Source: Prorocentrum cordatum
Taxonomy: Eukaryota > Sar > Dinophyceae > Prorocentrales > Prorocentraceae
Length of the DNA: 25,315 nucleotides
NCBI GenBank assembly: GCA_963575745.1
Contig: CAUYUJ010010469.1
Span: 450,804-476,118, forward strand
Direction: 5' to 3'
The notes beneath the pieces were generated by a model, which was not told the DNA's origin, did not search any database, and saw only the letters and a list, made by a program, of their open reading frames with translations. Shown here in pieces: positions 8,253 to 16,736 of the stretch; position 1 is the first letter of the stretch, and each line of letters starts with the position of its first letter. The position numbers and the translations under genes are program-made.

Positions 8253-8265
8253 CGAGGCTACTCGC
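8200..8265. repeat. Three hairpins at the end of the reverse-transcriptase frame
   Basis: 8200-8213 is GCGGGGAACCCCGC, a fully paired GC stem around GAA-like loop bases, read as SGEPR. 8233-8246 is GCGAG-GAAA-CTCGC and 8252-8265 is GCGAG-GCTA-CTCGC, both perfect 5-4-5. The last one lies beyond the coding frame, so the family is not confined to coding DNA. Confidence 0.75.
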
Positions 8266-8729
8266 GCGCCCTTTCCTTGTAGGCAGCCGCTGCTGCTTAG
8301 CACTGTTTTTTCCGCATAATGTAGAAGTGCGGCACCTGCTCGTCTCCTCCCCCTCCGACTTTAAACGGAGAAGGTTAAAGGCGAGGTATAAATCGAGCAT
8401 GTACCGCTGCCGTGCCTGGCTCAAGCCGGGCCCGGCCAAATATATGACTGTGCCTCACTGAGGCGCACGACTTGCATCAGAGATCGGAAAATACCTTTTC
8501 CATTGACGATGCCCATCCTATCCTTTACTCCAGATCCCATGCTTCGTCTTGCACTCTTGCTCATGCGATATGAGCCAAAGCCTGGGATATGGCAACGCTT
8601 AAAGCGTAACACATACCTAAGCTTACCAGCTTGTTTTCGACTCCTTGGGCCGTCGTGGAGCATCGGAAAGCCGAAAATGCGACAAGGCCAAAATCCTTCC
8701 AAAACCATCGTCAAATAGATGATTTTGGC
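8253..8729. other. Non-coding flank 3' of the retrotransposon, rich in palindromes
   Basis: No convincing gene. It holds short perfect palindromes, for example GCCTCACTGAGGC at 8452-8464, GCTCAT-gcgat-ATGAGC around 8560-8576, and a 13-nt AACGCTT palindrome near 8595. A longer hairpin spans 8699-8728 (11-bp arms, one mismatch, 8-nt loop). A TATAAA string lies near 8386 but nothing shows it is a promoter. The 3' LTR may lie here but cannot be delimited. Confidence 0.5.
8410..8425 (+). other. Possible degenerate relict spliced leader
   Basis: CCGTGCCTGGCTCAAG shares the first four bases, the GCC and the terminal TGGCTCAAG with the dinoflagellate spliced leader but lacks several middle bases. 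It is followed by CC, as at the tandem relict leaders near 19250. The match is short and could be chance. Confidence 0.3.
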
Positions 8730-8900
8730 CTCTCGGGGCGCTCTTGTGAGGCCTCTTTTTGGAGGCTACTTGGAGCGTCTTGGCGGCTTCTTGGGATCAT
8801 CTTTGGCGTCTTGGAGGGGCCTCTTGGGCAGTCTTGGGGGCCTCTTGGGGCCCTCTTGGCGCGCTCTGGGGGGCCTGAGAGGCCGTACCCAGGAGGAAAA
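8730..8900. repeat. Degenerate CTTGGGG/CTCTTGG repeat block
   Basis: Irregular runs of CTTGG(G)G and CTCTTGG, read as SWxLLGxLGG in the plus frames. The composition matches the larger block at 11262-12250. It reads open in several frames on both strands, which is what a low-complexity repeat does; I see no gene. Confidence 0.6.
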
Positions 8901-8914
8901 CCATCTCTGAGTAG

Positions 8915-8969
8915 ACCTTCGCGGAACCTTCCCAGGACCTTCCTGGGACCTTCCCGGGACTTTCCCGGG
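8915..8969. repeat. 11-bp tandem repeat, five copies
   Basis: Five consecutive 11-bp units start at 8915, 8926, 8937, 8948 and 8959. The consensus is ACCTTCCCGGG with one to three changes per copy. The changes mostly keep the inner CC..GG complementary. Confidence 0.8.
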
Positions 8970-9167
8970 CTGCGGTCGGGGTACTTTTCGCCGGGGGACC
9001 CCCAGGGGCCGCCCCGCGCGCCCGAACTAGAAGAATTGTGAACCAGTTACCGGAGATCTTAGCACGCCTCTGGCCCGTTGGGCTGGCGAATTGTCACATC
9101 GTGTCAGGCGTGGCTCCCTCGCGTTCTTCGGCGAAACCGTTTGAGTCGCGGGTCCTCATCCTGCTTC

Positions 9168-9568
9168 CTTGCCTCTCCCCTCCTCCTCCTCCTCCTCTTT
9201 CTCCTCCTCCTCCTCCTCCTCCTCCTCCTCCCTGTCCCTCCTCCTCCTCCTCCTCCTCCTCCTCCTCTTCCTCCTGCCTGTCCCTCCTCCTCCTCCTCCT
9301 CCCTGTCTCTCCATCTCCTCCTCCTCCTCCTCTCCTCCTCCTCCCGTCCTCCCTCCTCCTCTCCTCCTCCTACTCCTCCTCTCCTTTTCTCTCCTCCTCC
9401 TCCTCCTCCCTCCTTTCTTATTCTCTTCCTCCTTCCTCCTCCTCCCTCCGCATCCTCCTCTCCTCCTCCTCCTCCTCCTCCTCTCCACCTCCTCCTCCTC
9501 CTCCCCTCTCCTCCTCCTCCTCCTCCTCCTCCCATTCCTCCTCCTCCCATTCCTCCTCCTCCCCTGCC
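9168..9568. repeat. (CCT)n pyrimidine tract
   Basis: About 400 bases of almost pure pyrimidine on the plus strand, mainly CCT/CTC triplets with interruptions. All three plus frames and the minus strand read open as Ser/Pro/Leu or Arg/Gly/Glu runs, so long ORFs here are artefacts of the repeat. Confidence 0.9.
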
Positions 9569-11075
9569 TTCGCCAGGGTCGCCGTTGGCTGTGCGCCCGC
9601 TGAGGGCCCCGCCCGCGCGCGCGCGGGGGCTGCGAGCTTCGCCGGCCACGGACTGCCGACCGCGTGGTGTTGGGCGGAGCGCGCCCGTGCGGGCCTTAAA
9701 AACGGCGCGGCGCGCTCGGGCAGTGATTGTCACGGGCAGCTCTTGGTGTCTTCTTGTTTGCGTTCCGCGCACACGTTGCACATCGATTTCGTGGTCGTCC
9801 GCATCTCCTGGGCCTCTCCTTACCAGTCGGTGGCACCTGGTGCACTTCGCCTTCCTGGTCTTCCTCTACCTCGCGGACGTGGACTTGCTCACGGCCCTCC
9901 TCACGCAGCACTCGAGGATGGTGTTCTTGACGCGCCGATGACGGCAACACCAATCCACTCTCCCTCTGGGACCTCGCTCCCTGCTCCAGTCCATGGCGTA
10001 CCTTGTCCCGTGCAAGATCTTCGGCACCGCCTGTTTTCTGAGCCCTCCGGCCGCCTGAGGCCCCGCCCGCCCGCGCCCTGTGTCCCCAATTAGAGCTACC
10101 CGCGTCCCGTTTCGCTCTTGACCGGAAGGGGCCCGCTCCCGACCCGCAGACCAACAAACAAATGTTTGCGTTCCGCGTTGCTCTCCCAGGCCCAGGTTCT
10201 CTACCCGCCGAGCGCGCTCCACTACTCGCAAAGAGCCTACTCGCAAGCGTTCGAACAAAGCATGCTGGCCTCGATGTGATGGATCGTAGGTCCTCAGTGG
10301 CGGATCCACGCCATTTGCGAGTCGTTATTCTGCGAGTGGTGGAGCGCGCTTGCGTATCTACCATAGGTTCGCGTCGTGTCGACCGGCGGCAACCCTGCTG
10401 CCAGCATTCATTGTTCAACGCCGCCCAGCGGCCCAAAATCGGTCGACGTTGAACGACCTGACGATTCGGAGACGGCCGATCGTTCCAGGTTGAGCCATCC
10501 CCCGCGGTGTCAGAGACCAGCGCCGGCGTCGGCATGACGCAGACCTGCCGTGCAGGAGCTTGCCCATCGCAGGTCGGCAGGCGTGGGTGGGGGGGGGGGC
10601 TACCCTTCAGCCCGCCGCGCCCGCGCACCCGCCGCAGCCTCGCTGCGCGACGAGTGCGCCCCCGCGCCCTGCTCCCCTCTCCGCGGCCGCCCTCTTTCCT
10701 CGCTCCCCCCCCTGCCTGCGGGCCAATTCGCGGTTCGGCGGCGAGCCAGGGGGGAAGTGAGAAGGGGCGCGCCTCCTCAGAAGGCTCGGGACTCCCCTGG
10801 CTTTCTGTGAATTTATCAAAGCATTTCCCGAAGGCGCAGAAGATTCTAGACGCTTCGCGTATCCCCCCACCACCTCAATAATTATCTGGCATTGCGCCCC
10901 ATTGCCTGTGTTGAACACGCCCTCTGGATTTTTCCTCGCGGGCCGCCGAACAAAAAGTATCCCCCCACCAGCACATCCAGAAACGATGTCCAGGCGAGTT
11001 GAGGTGATCAGGGAAGTGCGGGAGCAAAGAGGTGGACGGCCGAACCGAGCGAAGGAGGGAGGAGGGGAAGGAGGA
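9569..11075. other. GC-rich stretch without a recognisable gene
   Basis: Several overlapping frames are open on both strands (for example plus 9038-10093 and minus 9696-10628), but none shows a domain, a repeat-independent start or consistent protein-like composition. The minus strand around 9780-10010 reads Cys/His/Arg-rich and could hide a decayed gene. A 17-bp word at 10849-10865 recurs at 19210-19226. Confidence 0.45.
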
Positions 11076-11080
11076 GGCTG

Positions 11081-11243
11081 TATGGATGGATGGATGGATG
11101 AGGAAGTGGGGACAAAAAAAATGGCATGAATATGAGGAGGAGGAGGAGGAAGAAAAGGAGGAGGAGGAAGGAGGAGGAGGAGGAGGAGGAGGAGAAGGAG
11201 GAGGAGGAGGACGAGGAGGACGAGGAGGACGAGGAGGAGGGCA
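11081..11243. repeat. TGGA and (GGA)n microsatellites
   Basis: A short TGGA run (about 11081-11100) is followed by a purine tract of GGA/GGAGGA (11134-11243). Purines are on the plus strand here, opposite to the CCT tract at 9168-9568, so the two tracts face each other as inverted repeats. Confidence 0.88.
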
Positions 11244-11491
11244 AGCAAAAGGGCCAGAGGTCTCTTGGATGCCTCTCGGAGCCTCTTGGGGTGTTTCTCG
11301 GGCGCTTCTGGGAGGCCTCTTGGGTCGTCTTGGGGGTCTCTCGGCGGTCCTCGGGGGCCCTTGTTCGTCTTGGGTGCCTTGGGGGTGCCTCTTGGGGCCG
11401 CTTGGGGTCCTCTTGGAGGCCTTCGGGGGGCCTCTTGGGGCCATCTTGGAACCATCTTGGGGCCATTTTGGGGGCTCTTGGGGCCTCCTGG

Positions 11492-11781
11492 GCGCCTCTT
11501 GGGGCCATGTTGCAGGAGATCGACCCAAGGAGGGGGAGCCTTCTTTGGCCTCCCCCCTCGGGGGCCCCAAAAATCACCTCTTCGGCCCCTCTTGGAGCGC
11601 TCTTGAGCGCTCTTGGGGCCGTTTTGGGGCTCTCTGGGGCCACTCTTGGGGCCCTCATGGCCCTCTTGGAGCTGTCTGGAGGTCTCCGAAGGCCACCGGG
11701 AGCGAACAGGCGAGAAGGCAGCATTCACTATGTTCCTAAGGTTTTGAAGGATTTGGGTTTCTTGGCAGCCTCTTGGGGAGG
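11492..11781 (+). repeat. 315-bp tandem duplication, copy 1
   Basis: This stretch recurs 315 bp downstream with at most one base difference that I could find by reading, the one near the left edge. The start of the copy includes CATGTTGCAGGAGATCGACC at 11506. The period is a multiple of three. Confidence 0.85.
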
Positions 11782-11806
11782 GCCGGGGGTCTTGGGGCCT
11801 CCTTGG

Positions 11807-12096
11807 GCGCCTCTTGGGGCCATGTTGCAGGAGATCGACCCAAGGAGGGGGAGCCTTCTTTGGCCTCCCCCCTCGGGGGCCCCAAAAATCACCTCTTCGG
11901 CCCCTCTTGGAGCGCTCTTGAGCGCTCTTGGGGCCGTTTTGGGGCTCTCTGGGGCCACTCTTGGGGCCCTCATGGCCCTCTTGGAGCTGTCTGGAGGTCT
12001 CCGAAGGCCACCGGGAGCGAACAGGCGAGAAGGCAGCATTCACTATGTTCCTAAGGTTTTGAAGGATTTGGGTTTCTTGGCAGCCTCTTGGGGAGG
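11807..12096 (+). repeat. 315-bp tandem duplication, copy 2
   Basis: Second copy; its CATGTTGCAGG anchor is at 11821. Similarity stops at the TCTTGGGGAGG near 12096. The near identity within an otherwise degenerate block implies a recent event or an assembly duplication. Confidence 0.85.
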
Positions 12097-12250
12097 CTCC
12101 GTGGCCGCTCCGGGCCGTCTTGAAACGGTCTTGGGGCCTCTTGGAGCATTTTGGGAGCCATCTTAACGCATCTTGGGATATCTGGGGCAATATTTGAGGT
12201 CATCTTGGGCTCTCTGAGGCCCTCTTGGAGCCATCTTGGGCCATCTTGGA

Positions 12251-12690
12251 CGCTCCAACGACCCGCGAATCGCCCAGTCCAGGTCCAGGGGAAGGGTAAG
12301 GGGAGGGGTCAAGCTACCCACCCGCCCGCAAGCCGTCTAGCTCACTCCCACCCGCCCTCCCCACACATAAGTAACACCCCGAGCCTGAGCATGTTCAGCG
12401 GTCGTCTTTGGATGCACTGGGAACCGAAGCCGACCCCAGGTGCGCGACGCTTGGGCGAGGTGCGCCACGCGTGCCAGGGGCGCCGCGCGTGCCAGGCACC
12501 CCTGGGGCCCGAGCGTGCCAGGCACGCCTGGTGCGCCAGATGCGCCACGTGCTCCGACTGCGCTCGGTGTGCCGCATACTCCAGCCGCGCCAGGTGCGCC
12601 ATGTTCGGGGCACGTGCAGAGTGCGTCAAGTGCGCCTGCGCACGTGACAGCACATATCAGGAAACATGCCGGTTTTCGCCATCCTTGTCG
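12251..12690. other. GC-rich stretch with GTGCGCC/TGCCAGGCA palindromes, no clear gene
   Basis: Short words GCGCCA, GTGCC and AGGCACG recur between about 12440 and 12650, many as palindromes such as CGTGCCAGGCACG near 12514. One plus frame reads CARCATCSDCARCAAYSSRARCA, which only reflects the repeated TGCGCC word. No gene is supported. Confidence 0.45.
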
Positions 12691-12694
12691 AAAA

Positions 12695-14000
12695 CCAATG
12701 CTCATTATTGGAAAGAGCGTGTTCTACCGCTGCTGGCGGAAAACCGGGGGGGTCACTACCGGTTCGAACTTCTCCCCCCCCCCCCCCTCCGGAAAACCAG
12801 GGGGGGTCAGTACCGGTTCGAACCCCTCCCCCCCCCCAGTTCATCATGAAAAGGGGGGGGTCACTTTTTTTATTACTTTTTTGTTTTTTTTAGTTTTATT
12901 TTTTTTTTATTTTTTTTTACCGGTTCGAACCCCCCCCCCTCCCTCGATCGAGAAACAGGGGGGGCATTACCGGTTGGGGTGTTTCGAACCCCCCCCTCCC
13001 TCGAAAACCGAGTGGGGGTGCGGACAGTGGTGGGGACGATGTTGGTGGGGACAGTGGTGAGGGGATAGCGGGACAGTGGTGGGGACAGTGGGACAGTGGG
13101 ACAGTGGTGGGGACGGTAGTGGTGGGGACAGTGGTGGGGACAATGGTGGGAACAGGGGGGGACAGTGGACAGTGGTGGTGACGGTGGTGGTGGGGACAGT
13201 GGTGTGGGGACAATGGGAATAAGGTGGAAACAGTGGGACAGTGGAGGGTACGATGGTGGTGGGGACAGTGGTGAAGGCGGTGGCGAGGACGGCGGTGGGA
13301 CAATGGGACAGAGGTGCAGTGGGGACAGTGGTGGGGACAGTGGGGACAGTGGTGGGAACAGTGGGACAGCTCAGTGGGACAGCGGCGGAGTCAGTGGGAC
13401 AGTGGGGACAGTGGGGATAGTCGGGCAGTGGTTGGGGCCGTGGAGACAGTGGGGAGAGTGGAACCGTGGTGGGAACAGTGGTGGGGACAATGGGGACAGT
13501 GCGACAGTGGTGGGGGCACTGGTGGGGACAGCAGGGACGGTGGTGGAACCAGTGGCGACAGTGGTGGTGAGGACAGTGGTGCTGGGAACAACAGTGGGGG
13601 ATGTGATGCGGACGGTGGTAGGGACCAGGAGTCGTTTGCTGGCGGTGCGTGTGGGGGCGGGGGGTCGAACCGGTAGTGATCCTCCTCCGGTTTTCGAGAG
13701 GGGGGGGGGGGTTCGAACCGGTAGTGACCCCCCCCCGGTTTTCCAGATCCGGACGGGGGGGAGGGAGGGGTTCGAACCAGTAGTGACCCCCCCCGGTTTT
13801 CGAGGGGAGGGGCGGGAGGGGGTAGGGGAGGAGAGAGGAAGTTTTGACGAAGAGAGGGAGGGGAGGGGGGGGAGGGGGGTTCCACAGCCGAGGGGGATTT
13901 TCGGAGGGGCGGGGGGGGGAGACCCCCGGGTTCCGGAGGAAAAGGTTGGCAATTTTCCACAGTAAAGCGGCGGTGGATCACGCTCTCTCCATTATTGTGT
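12695..14000. mobile_element. Foldback-type structure: inverted arms around a minisatellite
   Basis: The left arm (about 12695-13015) contains the words ATTATTGGAAAGAGCGTG, CTGGCGGAAAACC and GGTCACTACCGGTTCGAAC, followed by C-runs. The right arm (about 13655-14000) contains their reverse complements in mirrored order: GGTTCGAACCGGTAGTGACC type units, CCGGTTTTC, and finally CACGCTCTCTCCATTATTG. Each arm has two to four units of roughly 50-60 bp. The centre is a minisatellite. Arms that are themselves made of repeats resemble foldback transposons. No transposase or target duplication is visible, so mobility is inference. Confidence 0.6.
13016..13640 (+). repeat. GGGGACAGTGGT minisatellite
   Basis: About 600 bp built from variants of GGGGACAGTGGT and GGGACAGT, read as GDSGGDSG or similar in plus frames. 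Unit length varies (about 9-15 bp). G-runs every few bases on one strand make it a candidate for quadruplex formation. It forms the loop between the inverted arms. Confidence 0.9.
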
Positions 14001-14836
14001 CTGGTTGGCTTGTGCACAGCAGGCCACGCGCCACCACCCCCGCCGTCCCTGTCAAAAACTATTTGACAGTGATCGCGGGATGGCTGCGCATGATCCAGAT
14101 TTAGCCGCGAGGTGCATGTTGTATAGGTTTTTGTCAGGGATGGTAGCCCTGCGCACGGCAGGGAATGTGCTGGCACCCCCGATGCGAAAAACAATACAAA
14201 GTGTTCTGATTCCAGATTTTGCCCCCAAATGTATGTTGCATTATTTTTTTTTTTGCAGGGGGTAGTGGGGGAGGGGCCTCATTGGGTTGGCCGCGCATGC
14301 TCCAAATGTGGAGACAGTGCGGTTTGTCTTGTTTTTTGACAGGGATGGTTGGGGGCGGGACGTCATGGTGTCTTCATGGTTCCTGGTTGGACGCCGGTCG
14401 CCTGGAGGAGGGGTGTATATTAGTAAGGAACAGTGATAACCCCCTCCCCGAAGGGGAATGGGGGAGGGTGGAAGTGGAAACGCCCTCAACCACCTACGCC
14501 CAGGGGGCTGGTGGGATTTCTCTTAGAACGCACGGGGGCTCCTGAGAAACCCCGCCGCCTTGGCGAAGACCTACTCCTCACGTGCCCCCCCTCGCTCGCC
14601 GCCGAGCGATGCCGTATCCTGGTCTCGCCCCGCGCGCGTGCGGGTCGTCTCTGCCGCGCCGCGACGCAAAACGTGTGGCGTTCCAGGGAGGCTTGGCGAC
14701 TGCTCGGACGCGCGGCGCATCCGCGCACGCGCGGCGCCCTGGCCGCGGGGCGGCACGGCCGGCCCTTGCGGCGTCGGCGCGGCGGCGCCCCCAGATCTCC
14801 GACGGATGGGCCGAGTTTCCACCACCATTGCCATAT
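14001..14836. other. Repeat-derived stretch without a recognisable gene
   Basis: Between about 14050 and 14360 several words recur imperfectly (CCAGATTT, GGCTGCGCATG, GTGCATGTTGTAT versus ATGTATGTTGCAT, TTTGACAGGGATGG), suggesting two or three decayed copies of a roughly 100-170 bp unit. A hairpin CTGTCAAA/TTTGACAG lies near 14049-14069. The rest is GC-rich with open frames on both strands and no domain. Confidence 0.45.
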
Positions 14837-15440
14837 GAAAGGGAGGAGGAGGATGAGGAGGAGGAGGAGGAGGAGGAAGAGGAGGAGGAGGAGGAGGAGG
14901 AGGAGGAAGAGGATGAGGAGGAGCAGGAGCAGGAGCAGGAGGAGGAGAGAGGAGGGCAGGCGCAGGAGGAGGCGGCGGAGGAGGGAGAGGATGGACAGGC
15001 GAAGACCAGGAGGGAGGAAGGGACCAGGACGAGGGAAGAGGGAGGAGGGAGCAAGGGGAGGAGGAGGAGGAGGAGGAGGAGGAGGCGAGGAGGAGGAGGG
15101 AAAGGAGTGAGGAGGAGGAGGGAGAAGGAGCAGGAGCAGGAAGCAGGAGGAGGAGGAGGAGGAGGAGGAGCATGAGGAGGAAGAGGAGGAGGAGGAGGAG
15201 GAGGAGGAGGAGAAGGAGGACAGGACGAAGACCAGAGGGACGAGGGACGAGGGACGAGGGACGAGGGACGAGGGGGGAGGAGGAGGAGGGGGGAGGAGGA
15301 GGGGGAGGCGGAGGAGGGAGGAGGAGGTGGAGCAGGAGGAGGAGGAGGAGCAGGAGGAGGAGGAGGAGGAGGGGGAGGAGGAGGAGGAGGAGGACAGGAC
15401 GAAGGCCAGGAGGGAGGAGGGACGAGGGACGAGGGACGAT
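14837..15440. repeat. (GGA)n purine tract with GGGACGA repeats
   Basis: About 600 bases of GGA/GAG triplets on the plus strand, interrupted by GGGACGA repeats near 15237-15270 and again near 15418-15440. Open frames across it encode Glu, Gly and Arg runs only. Confidence 0.9.
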
Positions 15441-15458
15441 GTCAGCGAGTCACGTTCG

Positions 15459-16148
15459 ATGCCTTCACGCATTCGGCAACCGAGCGGTGGCCGCTGCACG
15501 TGTACGAGGCTGCCGTCCGTGTACGCGTTACATGCATGGACGCAACACGGGGTACTGCCACCCGACTCGGACGAGGAGCGCCGCCCCTTACGTGTGCCCA
15601 TGGCACGAGGAGCACGGACCCGCCAGCCCACGGCGACTACCGCAAGGGCTGCGCGGTCCGTCAGCCGCAAGCGCCCGCTCAGCCCCTCGCCTGTACCAGC
15701 GGCCAGGGCGGCGGCGTTTCGAGCGGCCGCTTTCCCGCACACCAAGGGCGGCACAGGCAGCGCGTCGAGTGGCGCTGCCCCACCGCCCCCGGAAGCTGCG
15801 GGAACGGGTAAGGGCAAGAGACCTCGAGAGAAAGAGGGCAGCCGCACGGCTTCCCCCCCCTCGGCCCGCCCGTGCCGCTACGCGGACATCCGCCAGTCCG
15901 AACACAGTGGCGCTGCGTCGTCTTCTTCCCAGCAGGTTCCCGAGCCTTCTCGTCGCCCATGGCGTGACCGGGAACAAAGTCGACCCCCTATCGATCGCGC
16001 CTGGAGTGCGTGGAGGGGCATTTCCAGTCGTGCCAGGAGCAAAGGACCGGGTAAAGACAACCGTGGCAAGGGAGACTACGGCAGCTGGTCCGACCGCCGC
16101 TATGACGATCGCGACCAATGGCGCCGTGACGGCGGATGGTACTGGTGA
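15459..16148 (+). CDS. Possible Arg/Ser/Pro-rich protein, unknown function
   Basis: ATG 15459 opens the first stretch of this frame that is free of the GGA repeat and gives 229 residues. No known domain. The body is rich in Arg, Ser, Ala and Pro, with KRP and SRKRPLSPSP-like basic/serine segments. The end is distinctive: GKGDYGSWSDRRYDDRDQWRRDGGWYW (in part), an aromatic, charged tail like those of some RNA-binding proteins. That tail is the main reason to prefer this frame over an overlapping one (open to 16254), which reads as featureless Arg/Ala. The frame continues upstream into the repeat (GTG 15327), which I disregard. Regulation is not visible. It may equally be a chance frame in GC-rich DNA. 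Confidence 0.4.
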   Translation: MPSRIRQPSGGRCTCTRLPSVYALHAWTQHGVLPPDSDEERRPLRVPMARGARTRQPTATTARAARSVSRKRPLSPSPVPAARAAAFRAAAFPHTKGGTGSASSGAAPPPPEAAGTGKGKRPREKEGSRTASPPSARPCRYADIRQSEHSGAASSSSQQVPEPSRRPWRDREQSRPPIDRAWSAWRGISSRARSKGPGKDNRGKGDYGSWSDRRYDDRDQWRRDGGWYW

Positions 16149-16312
16149 GCCACAGACGCCCATCGCCCATGGCGTTCTGGAGGCTAGGCCAGTGTACAAG
16201 CACACTCGGCCCATGGCTGTATCGTGTGCCACAACCGACAAATGGGGCGGCTAGAGGCTGTGGGAGCTTCGCCCCCCTGGACCTATGATACCATCGGCCC
16301 ATGGCTTGATGG
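15594..16312. repeat. Hairpin family with CAT loop
   Basis: Five short hairpins share the core GCC-CAT-GGC: 15594-15606 (GTGCC/GGCAC), 15954-15964 and 16164-16174 (CGCC/GGCG), 16208-16218 (GGCC/GGCT, wobble) and 16291-16312, where an outer CCATC/GATGG stem is added. Flanking stem bases differ but stay paired. They occur both in and beyond the possible 229-residue gene. Confidence 0.55.
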
Positions 16313-16736
16313 TTAATACCACTTGACTGGCGGGGCTGCTGGCGGCTGTGAGAGCCTCGCGCCCGCGCTTACTTTACTTCGACGCCGTCGGGAACGAAGA
16401 GTCCCGATGGTACTACGCCGGCCCTGGCCGGCGCTGCGGCCGGGCTGCCGCGGGGGGAGTCGTTGCTATACGCTCCCTGCCGCCGTCGATGTATATACAA
16501 CCACATGCGCAGACAGAGAGTTGACTGCAGCAATTTCGGTTCGGAGAGAAAAGTTCCGCGCGCGGCCCACGCGCGCGTGCTCATAATACAGAATAGTTTC
16601 CTTACCATGCGATCAACGGGATACTTACGTTCCTTTACGGCCCGCAATGTCCTTGGACCCACTAGCATGGACCCCAGCATGGAGAACGAGGTTACTTGAC
16701 GATTTGAGCCCTGTTGGGCTTAAGTTGAGTAAACAT
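16149..16736. other. Intergenic stretch, no gene seen
   Basis: Apart from three CAT-loop hairpins at its left end, I see no domain-bearing frame, RNA gene or tandem repeat here. Short plus and minus frames of up to about 100 codons are uninformative. Confidence 0.5.

Larger units (their letters stand above)
11262..12250. repeat. CTTGGGG-type degenerate repeat block
   Basis: Nearly 1 kb of degenerate CTCTTGGGG(CC) words. Plus frames read as strings such as ASWGPLGAS; the minus strand reads as Pro/Arg/Lys-rich. Five or more frames stay open for more than 100 codons, as expected from a repeat depleted in stops, so I call no gene. Confidence 0.7.

Noticed and set aside
8380-8392. TATAAA string as a promoter
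   Set aside because: Dinoflagellate promoters generally lack a canonical TATA box and nothing downstream supports a transcription start.
9038-10093. Long plus-strand frame with Pro/Ser/Leu-rich N-terminus
   Set aside because: It is driven by the CCT tract, which leaves all frames open; the part after the tract has no recognisable domain.
11126-12166. 346-codon plus-strand frame reading ASWGPLG-type repeats
   Set aside because: Low-complexity repeat translation; it starts inside a GGA microsatellite and has no domain.
10607-12190. 527-codon minus-strand frame
   Set aside because: It spans the GGA tract and the CTTGGGG block, where most frames on both strands are stop-free; the repeated peptide follows the 315-bp duplication.
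12751-12770. GGTTCGAAC words resembling a tRNA T-arm / B box
   Set aside because: The word is a perfect palindrome in a repeat unit; no acceptor stem, anticodon arm or A box could be folded around it.
13016-13640. CRISPR-like array
   Set aside because: The units are contiguous, variable in length and have no spacers; this is a minisatellite.
14433-15847. Long frames on both strands across the 14.8-15.4 kb purine tract
   Set aside because: They owe their length to GGA/TCC triplets and have no independent support.
15172-16254. Overlapping 360-codon frame as the gene at 15.4-16.2 kb
   Set aside because: It begins in the GGA tract and reads as featureless Arg/Ala; the other frame has a more protein-like C-terminus.
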